Positions 25,813 to 34,500 of a stretch of DNA of 64,000 bases are shown here, piece after piece; the stretch's first letter is position 1; each line of letters opens with the position of its first letter. The stretch is from NCBI RefSeq assembly GCF_007994075.1, contig NZ_VIWU01000001.1, positions 1,674,001-1,738,000 on the forward strand, written 5' to 3'. The notes beneath the pieces are model-generated. The model searched no databases, was not told where the DNA came from, and saw nothing but the letters and a program-made list of their open reading frames with translations. The stretch comes from Pseudonocardia hierapolitana (lineage in GTDB: Bacteria; Actinomycetota; Actinomycetes; Mycobacteriales; Pseudonocardiaceae). The position numbers were made by a program, and so were the translations under genes.

Positions 25813-26105
25813 ATGCCCTTGCAACCGCCCGATCCCGACACGATTCGCCACGTCGGGGAGCATTGCGGTCTGGGTCTGTCCGACGCCGACGTCACGTCGT
25901 TCTGCCCGTTCGTTCACGGGTTGCTCAGCTCGTGGGACGCCGTCGAGGAGCTCTACGCCGCCTCCGTCCCCGCCGCCCCGGAGCGCTCGTGGACCCGCCC
26001 GGACACTGGGACGACGCCACCGTGCTGCGCGTCGCACACGTCTTCGAGCAGGCGGTCGGGGGCTTCCCGACGCCGCAGCCGGTCTCCGCGGGGAGTACTT
26101 CATGA
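25813..26105 (+). pseudogene. Amidase remnant (both ends kept, core deleted)
   Basis: The first frame gives [20 protein letters not shown], then [20 protein letters not shown] and [11 protein letters not shown], the usual N-terminus of nitrile-hydratase-linked amidases. A different frame then gives [20 protein letters not shown] and GFPTPQP, the usual C-terminus. The middle, some 400 residues with the Ser-Ser-Lys triad and GGSSGG motif, is missing. The remnant's stop overlaps the start of the nitrile hydratase beta gene (ATGA), which shows the original operon order amidase-beta-alpha-activator. The host can no longer hydrolyse amides with this copy. Confidence 0.75.
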
Positions 26106-26803
26106 ACGGCGTGCACGACCTCGGTGGGACGGACGGCCTCGGCCCCGTCCCGGTGGAGCAGGACGAGCCGGTCTGGCACGCCGACTGGGAGAAGGCGGCG
26201 TTCGGCATGTTCTCGATGCCCTTCCGCGCCGGCTTCTTCGGGGTCGACGAGTTCCGCTACGGCATCGAGCAGATGCACCCGGCGATCTACCTGCTCTCGC
26301 CCTACTACGAGCACTGGGCGCACACCGCCGAGCACTACGGGGTGGCGCGGGGTGTGCTCGACCCGGAGGAGATCGAGGAACGCACGCAGTACTACCTCGA
26401 GAACCCCGACGCTCCGCTGCCCGAGCGTTCCGATCCCGACCTCATGGCGTTCGTCGATGCCGTCGTGAAGAACGGTGCCCCGGCGCGGCGCGAGTCGGAC
26501 AAGGCGCAGGCGTTCGCGGTGGGCGACCGGGTGACGGTCGTCGACGACAGCCCGAGGGGCCACACCCGCAAGGCGCGCTACATCCGCGGCAAGACCGGCG
26601 TGATCGAGAAGGCGTACGGCACGTTCATCTACCCGGACAGCGCCGGGAACGGCCGCGGCGACGCCCCGGAGCACGTCTACTCGGTCAGGTTCACCAACGA
26701 GGAGCTCTGGGGCCCGGAGGCCGCCGAACCCAACGGCGTCGTCTACTTCGACGTCTGGGAGCCCTACATCGTCCCGGCCAGCACGGAGGAGGCCACGACA
26801 TGA
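26102..26803 (+). CDS. nthB: Nitrile hydratase subunit beta
   Basis: Beta subunit of nitrile hydratase, which hydrates nitriles to amides. The 233-residue protein opens [20 protein letters not shown], the standard family start. It continues with [20 protein letters not shown], the helical region that contacts alpha, and ends with the SH3-like barrel ([20 protein letters not shown] and [13 protein letters not shown]). Gene order beta before alpha is typical of cobalt-type enzymes. Its stop overlaps the alpha start (ATGA), and the ATG overlaps the stop of the amidase remnant. Probably functional. Confidence 0.95.
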   Translation: MNGVHDLGGTDGLGPVPVEQDEPVWHADWEKAAFGMFSMPFRAGFFGVDEFRYGIEQMHPAIYLLSPYYEHWAHTAEHYGVARGVLDPEEIEERTQYYLENPDAPLPERSDPDLMAFVDAVVKNGAPARRESDKAQAFAVGDRVTVVDDSPRGHTRKARYIRGKTGVIEKAYGTFIYPDSAGNGRGDAPEHVYSVRFTNEELWGPEAAEPNGVVYFDVWEPYIVPASTEEATT

Positions 26804-27414
26804 GCACCGCGCCGATCAACCCGCCGAAGGTCCGCACCCGGGAGGAGATCGCCGCCCGCGTCAAGGCCCTCGAGGCGATCATGATCGAGAAGGGGATCAT
26901 GACGATGGAGGCGGTGGACCGCCTCGCCGAGATCTACGAGAACGAGGTCGGCCCGCAGCTGGGTGCAAGCGTCGTGGCCAAGGCGTGGACCGATCCCGAG
27001 TTCAAGGCGCGGCTGCTCCGGAACGCAACGGAGGCGTGTGCCGAGCTCGGCATCGGCGGCCTGCAGGGCGAGGACATGGTCGTCGTCGAGAACACCGACG
27101 ACGTCCACAACGTGATCACCTGCACGCTCTGCTCGTGCTACCCGTGGCCGGTGCTCGGGCTGCCGCCGAACTGGTACAAGGGCCCGCAGTACCGGTCCCG
27201 GATCGTCCGCGAACCCCGCACGGTCCTGCGCGAGGACTTCGGCCTCGACCTCCCCGACTCCACCGAGATCCGCGTGTGGGACTCGTCGTCGGAGATGCGC
27301 TACTGGGTGCTCCCGCAGCGTCCAGCGGGCACCGAGGACCTCGACGAGAAGGCGCTCGCCGCGCTGGTCACCCGCGATTCGATGATCGGCACCGGCCAAC
27401 CGAAGGCTCCGTGA
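26800..27414 (+). CDS. nthA: Nitrile hydratase subunit alpha (cobalt type)
   Basis: Catalytic metal-binding subunit, 204 residues. The metal site is [19 protein letters not shown]: Cys108, Cys111, Ser112 and Cys113, of which two cysteines become oxidised to sulfinic and sulfenic acids in this family. Thr at 109 (CTLCSC rather than CSLCSC) marks the non-corrin cobalt type. It opens [20 protein letters not shown] and ends [12 protein letters not shown]. It overlaps beta (ATGA) upstream and the activator gene downstream (TGATG), so the three are translationally coupled. Confidence 0.96.
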   Translation: MSTAPINPPKVRTREEIAARVKALEAIMIEKGIMTMEAVDRLAEIYENEVGPQLGASVVAKAWTDPEFKARLLRNATEACAELGIGGLQGEDMVVVENTDDVHNVITCTLCSCYPWPVLGLPPNWYKGPQYRSRIVREPRTVLREDFGLDLPDSTEIRVWDSSSEMRYWVLPQRPAGTEDLDEKALAALVTRDSMIGTGQPKAP

Positions 27415-27815
27415 TGGGGTACCGACAGGACGCGACCGAGCTCGGCGACGCCCGGCGCCGGGTCGAGGCCCTGGTGTCCGAGTTGCCCGGGGCCGAGCAG
27501 CGGCCGTTCGAGCACCCCTGGGAGCTGCGCGCGTTCGCAATGGCCGTCGCGGCGTACCACAACGGGCAGTACGAGTGGTCGGAGTTCCAGCTCTCTCTGA
27601 TCCAGGCGATCAAGCAGTGGGAGCAGGGCGACAGCGGCGAGCCGTGGTCGTACTACGAACACTGGCTCACCGCACTCGAGACGGTGCTCGCCGGCTCCGG
27701 CGCGCTGTCGGAGGCGGCGCTCGACGAGCGAACCCGGGCGGTGCTCGAGACGCCCAAGAACGCGAACCACCACGAGGCGCACCGGGAACCGGTCGCGATC
27801 GACCCCGCCCGCTAG
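27414..27815 (+). CDS. Nitrile hydratase accessory/activator protein
   Basis: A 133-residue protein of the nitrile hydratase accessory family, which helps load cobalt and oxidise the alpha-subunit cysteines. Typical stretches are FEHPWELRAFAMAVAAYHNG and FQLSLIQAIKQWEQGDSGEP, with WSYYEHWLTALETVL following. Start ATG at 27414 overlaps the alpha stop by one base. Third gene of the operon. Confidence 0.92.
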   Translation: MGYRQDATELGDARRRVEALVSELPGAEQRPFEHPWELRAFAMAVAAYHNGQYEWSEFQLSLIQAIKQWEQGDSGEPWSYYEHWLTALETVLAGSGALSEAALDERTRAVLETPKNANHHEAHREPVAIDPAR

Positions 27816-27928
27816 TGGCTCGATACGCGATGTCGACCAGGTAATTGATCTTGCTGGTCGAGCCCGGGAGGCTGCTGCCCGCACGTCGAGTGCCGGAGGT
27901 GGAGGTAGCTCGGACATCCCGCGCCGAC

Positions 27929-28050
27929 GGTGTCGGTTCCCAGATCCTCGTCGGCTTCCTCGGCGCTGCGCAGGTAGAAGGTGTCGGATCCGCGCATGAC
28001 CTGGTAGACGTGGGTGGAGACGCCTTCCGGTGTGCGTTCGAAGGGTCGGC
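27929..28050 (-). pseudogene. Phosphotransferase (APH-like) N-terminal fragment
   Basis: The minus strand reads RPFERTPEGVSTHVYQVMRG and SDTFYLRSAEEADEDLGTDT, like the nucleotide-binding start of aminoglycoside-phosphotransferase-fold kinases. It loses similarity after about 40 residues and the kinase core is absent. It fills part of the 301-bp gap 27816-28116; nothing else is seen there. Confidence 0.45.
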
Positions 28051-28116
28051 GGCGTCTGGGCTTCGACCGGCGCCACCGACCGGCTGCTCGGCTCTCTACC
28101 GTCTAGCCTGGCCGTT

Positions 28117-29148
28117 GTGTTGCGCGCGGCGCTCGTGACCCCGCTGTCCGGTCCGCTCGCCGACTACGGCCGCGCAGGCGTCGACGCGCTGGAGATCTGG
28201 GCTTCGCAGTTCGCCGGGCGGCCTGCGCCGAGGGTGGCGACCTACGATGCGCACCCCCATCCGGCGACGGCGGTCCGACGGGCCGAGAGGGACGGGTTCG
28301 ATCTCCTGTTCGGTCCGTACGGGAGCGGTCCCGCTACCGCGGTGGCGGCCGCCACCGCTCACCTGATGTGGAACCACGGCGGGGCACGGGTCGCCCCCGC
28401 CCGGAACGTGGTGAGTGTGCTCGCGCCGGCGGCGCGGTACTTCGACGGAACCGTGCAGGTCGTCGCCCGGACCGATCCTGCGGTCCGACGGGTGGCCGTG
28501 GTGGGATCCGGCACCGGGTTCGCCCGCGCCGTCTGTGACGGCGGGGAGCGGGCCACGAGCGGGCTCGGCATGGCGGTACGGCGGGCGACACTCCCCGCGA
28601 TCAGGGCGCCGGAGGCCGAGCTGCTGCTCGTGGCGGGCGCTTTCCAGGAGGAGCTCGGCGCCGCACGGCTGCTGCTGCCCGGCCGGTGGCGCGCCGCGGG
28701 GTTCGTCGGAGCAGGCGTCGAGGAGGTTCTGGCCGGCATCGGCCCGCTCCGGGAGGGGCTGCTCGGCCCGGCGCAATGGCTCGCGTCGGCCGCTCCGAAT
28801 CCCGACGTGGGCCCGCTTGCCGCCGAGTTCGTCGCGGCGTTCCGCCGCCGGACCGGCGCAGAGCCGCCTTACCCGGCAGCCCAGGCGTTCGCATCCGGCT
28901 TGATCGCTGGTCGGTGTCTGAGTGAGTCCGGCAGCGCGCGCCGCGATGCGCTGCTCGCCACGGCACGCCGGCTCGACTGCGTCACCCTGTTCGGCCGGTT
29001 CCGGCTCGACCCCGACACCGGCGGGCAGGTCGGGCAGGAGGTGTTGACCGTCCAGTGGCAGGACGGCAGGCGCGTCGTGGTGTGGCCTCCGGATCGGGCA
29101 CAGGCGCCACTGCGCCACCCGCTGGAACGGGCGCGCGCACGGCGGTGA
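28117..29148 (+). CDS. AmiC-like periplasmic-binding-fold protein, probable amide sensor
   Basis: A 343-residue protein with the type 1 periplasmic-binding fold used by Leu/Ile/Val-type ABC receptors. It begins VLRAALVTPLSGPLADYGRA, GVDALEIWA and later has VATYDAHPHPATAVRRAERD and LLFGPYGSG. With the GTG start at 28117 there is no signal peptide or lipobox, so it should stay in the cytosol. AmiC and the Rhodococcus nitrile hydratase regulators of that family are cytosolic binding proteins of this type that sense amides. Its place right after the nitrile hydratase operon supports such a role. No AmiR-like partner is seen nearby. The start is uncertain: 28030 is also possible. Confidence 0.7.
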   Translation: MLRAALVTPLSGPLADYGRAGVDALEIWASQFAGRPAPRVATYDAHPHPATAVRRAERDGFDLLFGPYGSGPATAVAAATAHLMWNHGGARVAPARNVVSVLAPAARYFDGTVQVVARTDPAVRRVAVVGSGTGFARAVCDGGERATSGLGMAVRRATLPAIRAPEAELLLVAGAFQEELGAARLLLPGRWRAAGFVGAGVEEVLAGIGPLREGLLGPAQWLASAAPNPDVGPLAAEFVAAFRRRTGAEPPYPAAQAFASGLIAGRCLSESGSARRDALLATARRLDCVTLFGRFRLDPDTGGQVGQEVLTVQWQDGRRVVVWPPDRAQAPLRHPLERARARR

Positions 29149-29149
29149 G

Positions 29150-30121
29150 TCACACGGCCTCGTGCCGGCGAGCGCCGAGAACGGCGCGGGCCAGAACATC
29201 GTCGGGCGGGCCGGTGCCGGGAAGGGTGGGGACGACGATCACGTCCCGCACGGCGGCACGGACCGCGTCACACTCGACGGCGTCCGCGGCATCCAGCACG
29301 AAGTGCCGGCAGAGATCCCGGTACAGCGAGGCCACAGCCGCCGCGGTCGGGGGCAAGCCGCGCGCGGCGAGCAGCCCCGCGCGGCTGGCTGCCCGCAACC
29401 GCTCACCGGGATCGCTGATCGGAACCCGCGACACGATCGGGGTGACGGCCAGGACCGGCGCCGCGGTCGTGCGCAGCGCCGCACGGATCCCGGGCACCGC
29501 CAGCACCGGGCAGATGCTGGCCAGCGGATTGCTGGGAGCAAGCACCACCAGCCCGGCGTCGGCGATCGCGGCCAGCACGCCGGGCGCGGGCACGGCACGC
29601 CCGGCGCCGGTGTAGCGCACCTCTGCAACCTCGGGAGCGGCCTGGTGGCGCACCAGGAACTCCTCGTAGTGCAGCACCGCGCCCGCCGTGGTCACTACGT
29701 GCGTGGTGACCATGTCGTCGGTCATCGGCAGGACCCGCACCCCGACGCCCATCGCCCGCGCCAGAACGGCGGTGACCTCGCTCAACGACGTGCCGTCCCC
29801 GAGGAGGCCGGTGCGCAGCAGGTGAGTGGCCAGGTCGCGGTCACCCAGGTTGAACCACACCTCCTGCCCGAGATCGCGTAGGGCGTCCATGCACCGGAAC
29901 GTCTCACCCGACAACCCCCACCCGCGCTGCGCGTCCTGCCTGCCGGACAGCGCGTAGAGGGTGGTGTCGAGGTCGGGGCAGATCCGCAGCCCGTGCTGCC
30001 ACAGATCGTCGCCGGTGTTGACCACGAGCGTGAGCTCGGCCGGCTCGAGCACGCGCAGGAGCGCGCGCCAGAACCGCGAGGCGCCGATGCCCCCGCCGAT
30101 GCCGACGACGCCGCGGGTCAC
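29150..30121 (-). CDS. cofD: CofD/FbiA-type 2-phospho-L-lactate transferase
   Basis: Transfers the phospholactyl or phosphoenolpyruvyl group to the deazaflavin FO in coenzyme F420 synthesis. The 323-residue protein begins MTRGVVGIGGGIGASRFWRA and has LTLVVNTGDDLWQHGLRICP, the family signature for substrate binding. DLDTTLYALSGRQ and LAPSNPLASICPVLAVPGIR follow. Length fits the family. The GTG start is at 30119-30121. The usual partner fbiB/cofE is not adjacent; instead it sits downstream of a DUF3237 gene in a catabolic cluster, 12 bases away on the same strand. It may be a second copy that serves an F420-dependent pathway. Confidence 0.9.
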   Translation of the reverse strand: MTRGVVGIGGGIGASRFWRALLRVLEPAELTLVVNTGDDLWQHGLRICPDLDTTLYALSGRQDAQRGWGLSGETFRCMDALRDLGQEVWFNLGDRDLATHLLRTGLLGDGTSLSEVTAVLARAMGVGVRVLPMTDDMVTTHVVTTAGAVLHYEEFLVRHQAAPEVAEVRYTGAGRAVPAPGVLAAIADAGLVVLAPSNPLASICPVLAVPGIRAALRTTAAPVLAVTPIVSRVPISDPGERLRAASRAGLLAARGLPPTAAAVASLYRDLCRHFVLDAADAVECDAVRAAVRDVIVVPTLPGTGPPDDVLARAVLGARRHEAV

Positions 30122-30133
30122 GGCGCTGACCGA

Positions 30134-30595
30134 TCAGCCGTTCTCCACCCGGTGGACCCGATACTCCACACGCGGGCCCGGCAGCAGGCGGCCCTCGCCG
30201 AGGAACAGCGTCCGGTTGACCCACGCATACCGCTCGTCCCCGGTCTCCAGCCGGGGCTGGGTGAAGAAGTACTGGTCGCCGTACCCGGTCGGGGTGTCGC
30301 CCCCGCCGAGAACGGCCGTGAGCTCGGGCGTGAGCTCGACCAGCCCGAAGTACTGGACGTAGATGAGGGCCTCGTCGTGGGTCCGGAAGGTGAACCGGAC
30401 GTCGAGACGGCCGAACCCGTCGGGGCCGACGAGCAACCAATCCGCGCCGGCCCCGACCATGGTCCCCTTCAGCCGTTCACCGGTCAGCTCACCACCCGTG
30501 ACCGTGGCGATCGTCCGCTGCCCGAACGGTCCGGCGCCGACGTCGTGGATGACGAGATCGGCGTGGTACAGGAACTCCCTCACGAGGTTCGGCAT
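30134..30595 (-). CDS. DUF3237 family protein
   Basis: A 153-residue protein, MPNLVREFLYHADLVIHDVG onward, with the lipocalin-like beta-barrel pattern of DUF3237 (GELTGERLKGTMVGAGADWL; FRTHDEALIYVQYFGLVELT; RYAWVNRTLFLGEGRLLPG). The family has no firm biochemical role but often sits in aromatic or steroid-like catabolic clusters. Its ATG (30593-30595) overlaps the stop of the 471-residue protein upstream by one base, so the two are translationally coupled and may act together. Confidence 0.8.
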   Translation of the reverse strand: MPNLVREFLYHADLVIHDVGAGPFGQRTIATVTGGELTGERLKGTMVGAGADWLLVGPDGFGRLDVRFTFRTHDEALIYVQYFGLVELTPELTAVLGGGDTPTGYGDQYFFTQPRLETGDERYAWVNRTLFLGEGRLLPGPRVEYRVHRVENG

Positions 30596-32010
30596 CAGTG
30601 CCAGCCGTCCATGTGCTCGCGGATCTGCCTCGTCACAGTCGAGCCGTCGTAGTACTTCTCGTAGAACGCCGGGTCGACGTGGTGGATCACGGCTCCGAAG
30701 TTGCACTGCATCGGGTTGAAGTAGACCGGGCACTGCCCGTAGGTCTGGACGCAGTAGTCGAAGTACGCCACGCATGCCTCGACGGCCCAGTCGCTGACCC
30801 GGACGGCGGGGCTGTTGACGATGTTGCGTACCGCCTCTGCCGTGTACGGGCCGCCGTGGCTGAGCATCCAGTTGTCTTCGCCGGTGGACATCGTGCGCCC
30901 GAGGCCGTACTTCTCCTCCATCATCGCGGTCACCACCGACCGCGCGTCCGGGTACTTCTCCGACGGGATGTAGGTGGCCTCCTTCACGCCCTTCATCCCG
31001 AACGTCTTCAGCGCTCCGCTGGCCAGCGGAGCCCGCTCGTTGAGCGGCTCGTGCCGGAATCCGAGGCCCCGGGCGACGTCGGGGAACGCGCCCATCAGGA
31101 CGTCGTCGAAGAAGCCACAGAAGATCCAGTTCCCCAGCCCCATCGACTCCGCGGCGAGCCGCATGTTCTGCACGTACGAGCCGGGTGGATAGGTCTCGAC
31201 CTGGAAGATGAACTGCTCGAACTGGCTGATCGTGATCGGGAACTCGAGCTGGCCCTCCCGCACCCACTCGCCGGTTCCGGCGGGCTCGCCGGTCTTGTCG
31301 TCGGTGAGGTAGATGTGCCACGCGTCGAAGATGTTCAGCATCACGCTGAAGTACAGCCACCCGTGGTCGGTGATCGGGATGAACCAAGTCGTCCCCGGCC
31401 GGTTGACGTTGTACTGGTAGGGGCCGAAGAGCGACGCGTTCGGTGCGCCGGGCACCCGCAGCGCCCAGTCGATGTCCGGACGGCCGTCCATGATCTTGTG
31501 CATCCCGTTCCGGTACCAGTCGAGGACCTTGTGGTAGTCCTCCGCGCCCTGGATCTCGACCATCCGCTCGCGCTCGTCACCGGGGTTGTAGACGAAGGCG
31601 CCCTCGTCCTTGATCACGAGCAGGTCATGGGCGAACGAGTTGCCCGGGGCGGCGGCCGTGCGCCCGGCGATCCCGACCAGTTCGTGGAAGCCACCTGTGC
31701 TGGCGATGTCCCAGTGCGCCATGCCGTTGGGTCCCATCGCCGACCAGGCGACGACCGCCTCCTCCACCTCGGACAGCGGCACCACCGGGTGTTCGGAGAC
31801 GAAGGCGAGCGGCCCCTTCGGCTGGTGCAGCCGCCGGCCGGCAGCCGTGGTCTCCTCCTCGCCGCTCTCGATCTGGTATCCCATCGCCACCCGGCGGCTG
31901 CGCAGCGTCGCCAGCAGTTGCGGCAGCGACCGGCCCTGTTCGAAGAACATCGTGAGCTGGCGCTGCTCGTCGTCGGTGATCTGGCCGGGCGGGGTTGCCG
32001 TCGTGGTCAT
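30595..32010 (-). CDS. 471-residue protein of unknown family
   Basis: I do not recognise this protein. It begins MTTTATPPGQITDDEQRQLT. It is soluble-looking and rich in aromatic residues. There is no signal peptide, no membrane segment and no Walker, Rossmann or FAD motif. Notable stretches are SMGPNGMAHWDIASTGGFHE-like AMGPNGMAHWDIASTGGFHE, PITDHGWLYFSVMLNIFDAW, YGQCPVYFNPMQCNFGAVIH and HVDPAFYEKYYDG. Several His/Cys residues near the C-terminus could bind metal. The ATG at 32008-32010 follows GGAGGAGCTCC. It is coupled to the DUF3237 gene and lies downstream of the PucR-type regulator, so it is probably a catabolic enzyme of the cluster. Function is open. Confidence 0.75.
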   Translation of the reverse strand: MTTTATPPGQITDDEQRQLTMFFEQGRSLPQLLATLRSRRVAMGYQIESGEEETTAAGRRLHQPKGPLAFVSEHPVVPLSEVEEAVVAWSAMGPNGMAHWDIASTGGFHELVGIAGRTAAAPGNSFAHDLLVIKDEGAFVYNPGDERERMVEIQGAEDYHKVLDWYRNGMHKIMDGRPDIDWALRVPGAPNASLFGPYQYNVNRPGTTWFIPITDHGWLYFSVMLNIFDAWHIYLTDDKTGEPAGTGEWVREGQLEFPITISQFEQFIFQVETYPPGSYVQNMRLAAESMGLGNWIFCGFFDDVLMGAFPDVARGLGFRHEPLNERAPLASGALKTFGMKGVKEATYIPSEKYPDARSVVTAMMEEKYGLGRTMSTGEDNWMLSHGGPYTAEAVRNIVNSPAVRVSDWAVEACVAYFDYCVQTYGQCPVYFNPMQCNFGAVIHHVDPAFYEKYYDGSTVTRQIREHMDGWH

Positions 32011-32177
32011 GGAGCTCCTCCACCGCATCGTCGGACCAGCCGGCGTGCGATGGCCGGCCAGATCCGGTCGGGGCACGACAGGTGCCGCATTCCAGCGTGA
32101 CCGCCGTCACGTCGGGCAACAATGGCGGTGCGTGCCAACGATGCCGGCGGCCGTTGTGGCGCGTCGACAGGGGGCGG

Positions 32178-33878
32178 CTACTGGCCGTCCAGCGCCGCTT
32201 GGACCCGCAGCGCGAGCTCGAGCAGGAACCGGTCGTCCACGTCCCGCAGGTTCACGCCGAGCGTCTCCTGCACCTTGGCCAACCGGTAGCGCACGGTGTT
32301 CGGATGGACGTGCAGGCACGCCGCGGCCCGCTCGAGATGCCGGTCGCTGGCGAGATAGGCGTCGAGGGTCTTGACGTACTCCGACCCCCCGACCGCGTCC
32401 GCCTCGAGAATCGGACCCAGCGCGCTCTCGACCATCGACTCCAGCGACTGCCGCGTCGAGCCTCCGACCAGCAGGCCGTACAGACCGAGGTCGGCGGCCG
32501 AGAGCACCACCTCGCGCCGCCCGCGCGTGCGCGCCAGGCTCAACGCGAGCGCGGCCTGCGCGTAGGACTCCGCGTAGTCGGCGACCCGGATGCACATCCG
32601 GCCCAGCCCGGCCGCGAGGCCTTCCGCCGTGTGCGCGGCGGAGAGAACCGCCTCCAGAGCTCGCTGGATCTGCCCAGGATCGGTTGTTCCCGCGGCGAGC
32701 AGCACGACGATGTCCCCGCCGCGGGGCACGACGATGGATTCGGGCGCATACCGGCGGATGCCCTGTTCGACCTGACTGAAGGGGCGTCGGGAGACCGCGC
32801 GTGCGGCGTCCTCCCGATCCAGCTCGCCCGACGGGGCGCGCAGGCCGATGCACACCACGTAGCGGGGCACCTTGAGGTCCACGCCGAGCAGCGCAGCCCG
32901 GCTCAGGAGCCCGTTCCGGTCATCGGTTCGGCCCTCGAGCAGATCGTCGAGGAGCTCGCCGTGTACCCGCAGTTCGCTCTGGAGCGCGGCACGTTCGCGC
33001 AGCAGCTGCAGCGCGATCAGCCGCGCGCACACGTCCACGAGTTCCGCGTCGGAGGACGTCGGCTCGTGGTCGGCGCGGACACACAGCGCGCCGAGCGGCT
33101 CGTCGCCGACGTCGACCAGGAGCCGTACCGGCGCGGCCCCGGCGTCCGATGGGGTCTCCCCCAGCGGCTCGCGCGCGGGGTCGAGCAGCTCGACGTCGTA
33201 CCCGAGGTGCTGGGCCAGCATGTCGACGCCTGCGCTGATGTCGCCACTGCGAGCAAGCGAGGTGGCGGCCGCCCGAACGACGTCGAGCGTGCGGGACTTG
33301 TCCCTGGCTCTCTGCTCGGCCTCCTCGGCGCGCTGCCGCTCGCGTTGCCGCTCCCTGATCCGGCCCAGTGCCGTTCCCGTGTCATGGGCGATCCCGGTGA
33401 CGAAATGCATCTCGGGCGCGGTCCAGTCCCGTGGGGTGCGCTGGTCGGCGTACAGCACACCCAGGACCTCGATACCGTCCGTCAGGGGTGCGCAGATCCC
33501 CCCACGGATCCCCTCGGCGTCGATGATCCGTTTCATCACCGGAACGCGGCGCGGGTCCCGCCGGTAGTCGCGGGTGGTGATGGTGCGGCCCTCCTTGGCC
33601 ACCCGTCCGCCGATGCCCTGACCCACGCGAAGCCGCCACAGCGCGGGCATCTCGGCGGTCCGCATCCCGCTGTGGGCGGCCATCGTCAGGTAGTCGCCAC
33701 TGGTGATCCCGCACCAGCTCACATCGGCCGGCAGGGCTTCCCGCACGACGTCTACCGCGGCCTGAGTGGCAGCGGCGACGGTGTCTGCGCACACCAGCCT
33801 GCGCAGGAAGTTCTCGACCGGGGCCGAACGGTGCGCGGCACCGACGGCGACGGACTGGCCGTTCAGCCGCGAGGGCAC
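32178..33878 (-). CDS. PucR/CdaR-type transcriptional regulator with GAF domain
   Basis: A 566-residue regulator. An N-terminal GAF domain (about 20-180) includes GQGIGGRVAKEGRTITTRDY and GGICAPLTDGIEVLGVLYAD; a coiled coil follows (RIRERQRERQRAEEAEQRAR). A GGDEF-like middle region and the C-terminal PucR helix-turn-helix complete it (SDRHLERAAACLHVHPNTVR plus YRLAKVQETLGVNLRD). Such proteins activate purine or aromatic catabolic genes on ligand binding. GTG at 33878 is preferred because it starts four bases after the EthD stop; a GTG at 33917 would overlap it. It probably controls the divergent CoA-ligase operon and its own strand. Confidence 0.85.
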   Translation of the reverse strand: MPSRLNGQSVAVGAAHRSAPVENFLRRLVCADTVAAATQAAVDVVREALPADVSWCGITSGDYLTMAAHSGMRTAEMPALWRLRVGQGIGGRVAKEGRTITTRDYRRDPRRVPVMKRIIDAEGIRGGICAPLTDGIEVLGVLYADQRTPRDWTAPEMHFVTGIAHDTGTALGRIRERQRERQRAEEAEQRARDKSRTLDVVRAAATSLARSGDISAGVDMLAQHLGYDVELLDPAREPLGETPSDAGAAPVRLLVDVGDEPLGALCVRADHEPTSSDAELVDVCARLIALQLLRERAALQSELRVHGELLDDLLEGRTDDRNGLLSRAALLGVDLKVPRYVVCIGLRAPSGELDREDAARAVSRRPFSQVEQGIRRYAPESIVVPRGGDIVVLLAAGTTDPGQIQRALEAVLSAAHTAEGLAAGLGRMCIRVADYAESYAQAALALSLARTRGRREVVLSAADLGLYGLLVGGSTRQSLESMVESALGPILEADAVGGSEYVKTLDAYLASDRHLERAAACLHVHPNTVRYRLAKVQETLGVNLRDVDDRFLLELALRVQAALDGQ

Positions 33879-33882
33879 CGAT

Positions 33883-34302
33883 TCACGATAGGCTCGCCCC
33901 GGTTCCCGCGGTACCACCGTCGGGCGCCACGGTGTGGTCGAAGATCTCGTGCTCCTCCGTCATGAAGATGGTCGACCGCGCGAAATCGATGAAGGTCGAC
34001 TCGTCCTCGAGCAGCATCTGCATCGCCTCGGCGCCATCGGCACTCGCCACCGCCGCGTGCAGGTCGTCCAACGTGTCCCACCACACCTCGGTGATTCCCT
34101 CGTAGATCGGCGCCATGCCGCGGCTCTCCACGAGCGCGTCGTTCAACCGGGTGTCGATGGTGTGGCTCTGCACGTAGCGGCGGGCCCGGATCGCCTCGGC
34201 GACCGCGCGCACCTTGGGCCCGTGCACCTCGAGCCAGTACCGGTGGAACTGGCCGGGGTCGACATCGTCGCGGGCGCGCAGGATGTACACCAGCTTGACC
34301 AT
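33883..34302 (-). CDS. EthD-domain (dimeric alpha-beta barrel) protein
   Basis: A 139-residue protein starting MVKLVYILRARDDVDPGQFH and RYWLEVHGP, the standard EthD opening. A ferredoxin-like dimeric barrel of about 100 residues is followed by a short tail. Relatives work beside cytochrome P450 or oxygenase systems or bind aromatic compounds; the exact role is unknown. ATG at 34300-34302 follows GAGGCGAC. It is first on the minus strand, divergent from the CoA ligase, and followed after four bases by the PucR-type regulator gene. Confidence 0.8.
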   Translation of the reverse strand: MVKLVYILRARDDVDPGQFHRYWLEVHGPKVRAVAEAIRARRYVQSHTIDTRLNDALVESRGMAPIYEGITEVWWDTLDDLHAAVASADGAEAMQMLLEDESTFIDFARSTIFMTEEHEIFDHTVAPDGGTAGTGASLS

Positions 34303-34453
34303 GTCGCCTCCTCACCCCGTCATGCGGAGGCCAGGGTGCCCCGCAACCGCAGGTCCGCCAATGGCTCGCCCCGCCAACGCGTTCCGCCCGCTGTGTGGGC
34401 TCCTGCCAACGAGCCCGGGAAGGTTCGGCGCTGCCGCACATTGCCCAGTGGTG

Positions 34454-34471
34454 TGACCGGTGCCACGGTCA
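34454..34471. promoter_or_regulatory. Dyad in the divergent ethD/CoA-ligase promoter region
   Basis: TGACCG (34454-34459), GTGCCA spacer, CGGTCA (34466-34471): a 6-6-6 dyad 29 bases before the CoA ligase start. It could be an operator for the PucR-type regulator. Support is pattern and position only. Confidence 0.4.
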
Positions 34472-34500
34472 GGGGCCAGACCCCGGATTCGGAGGCGGCG

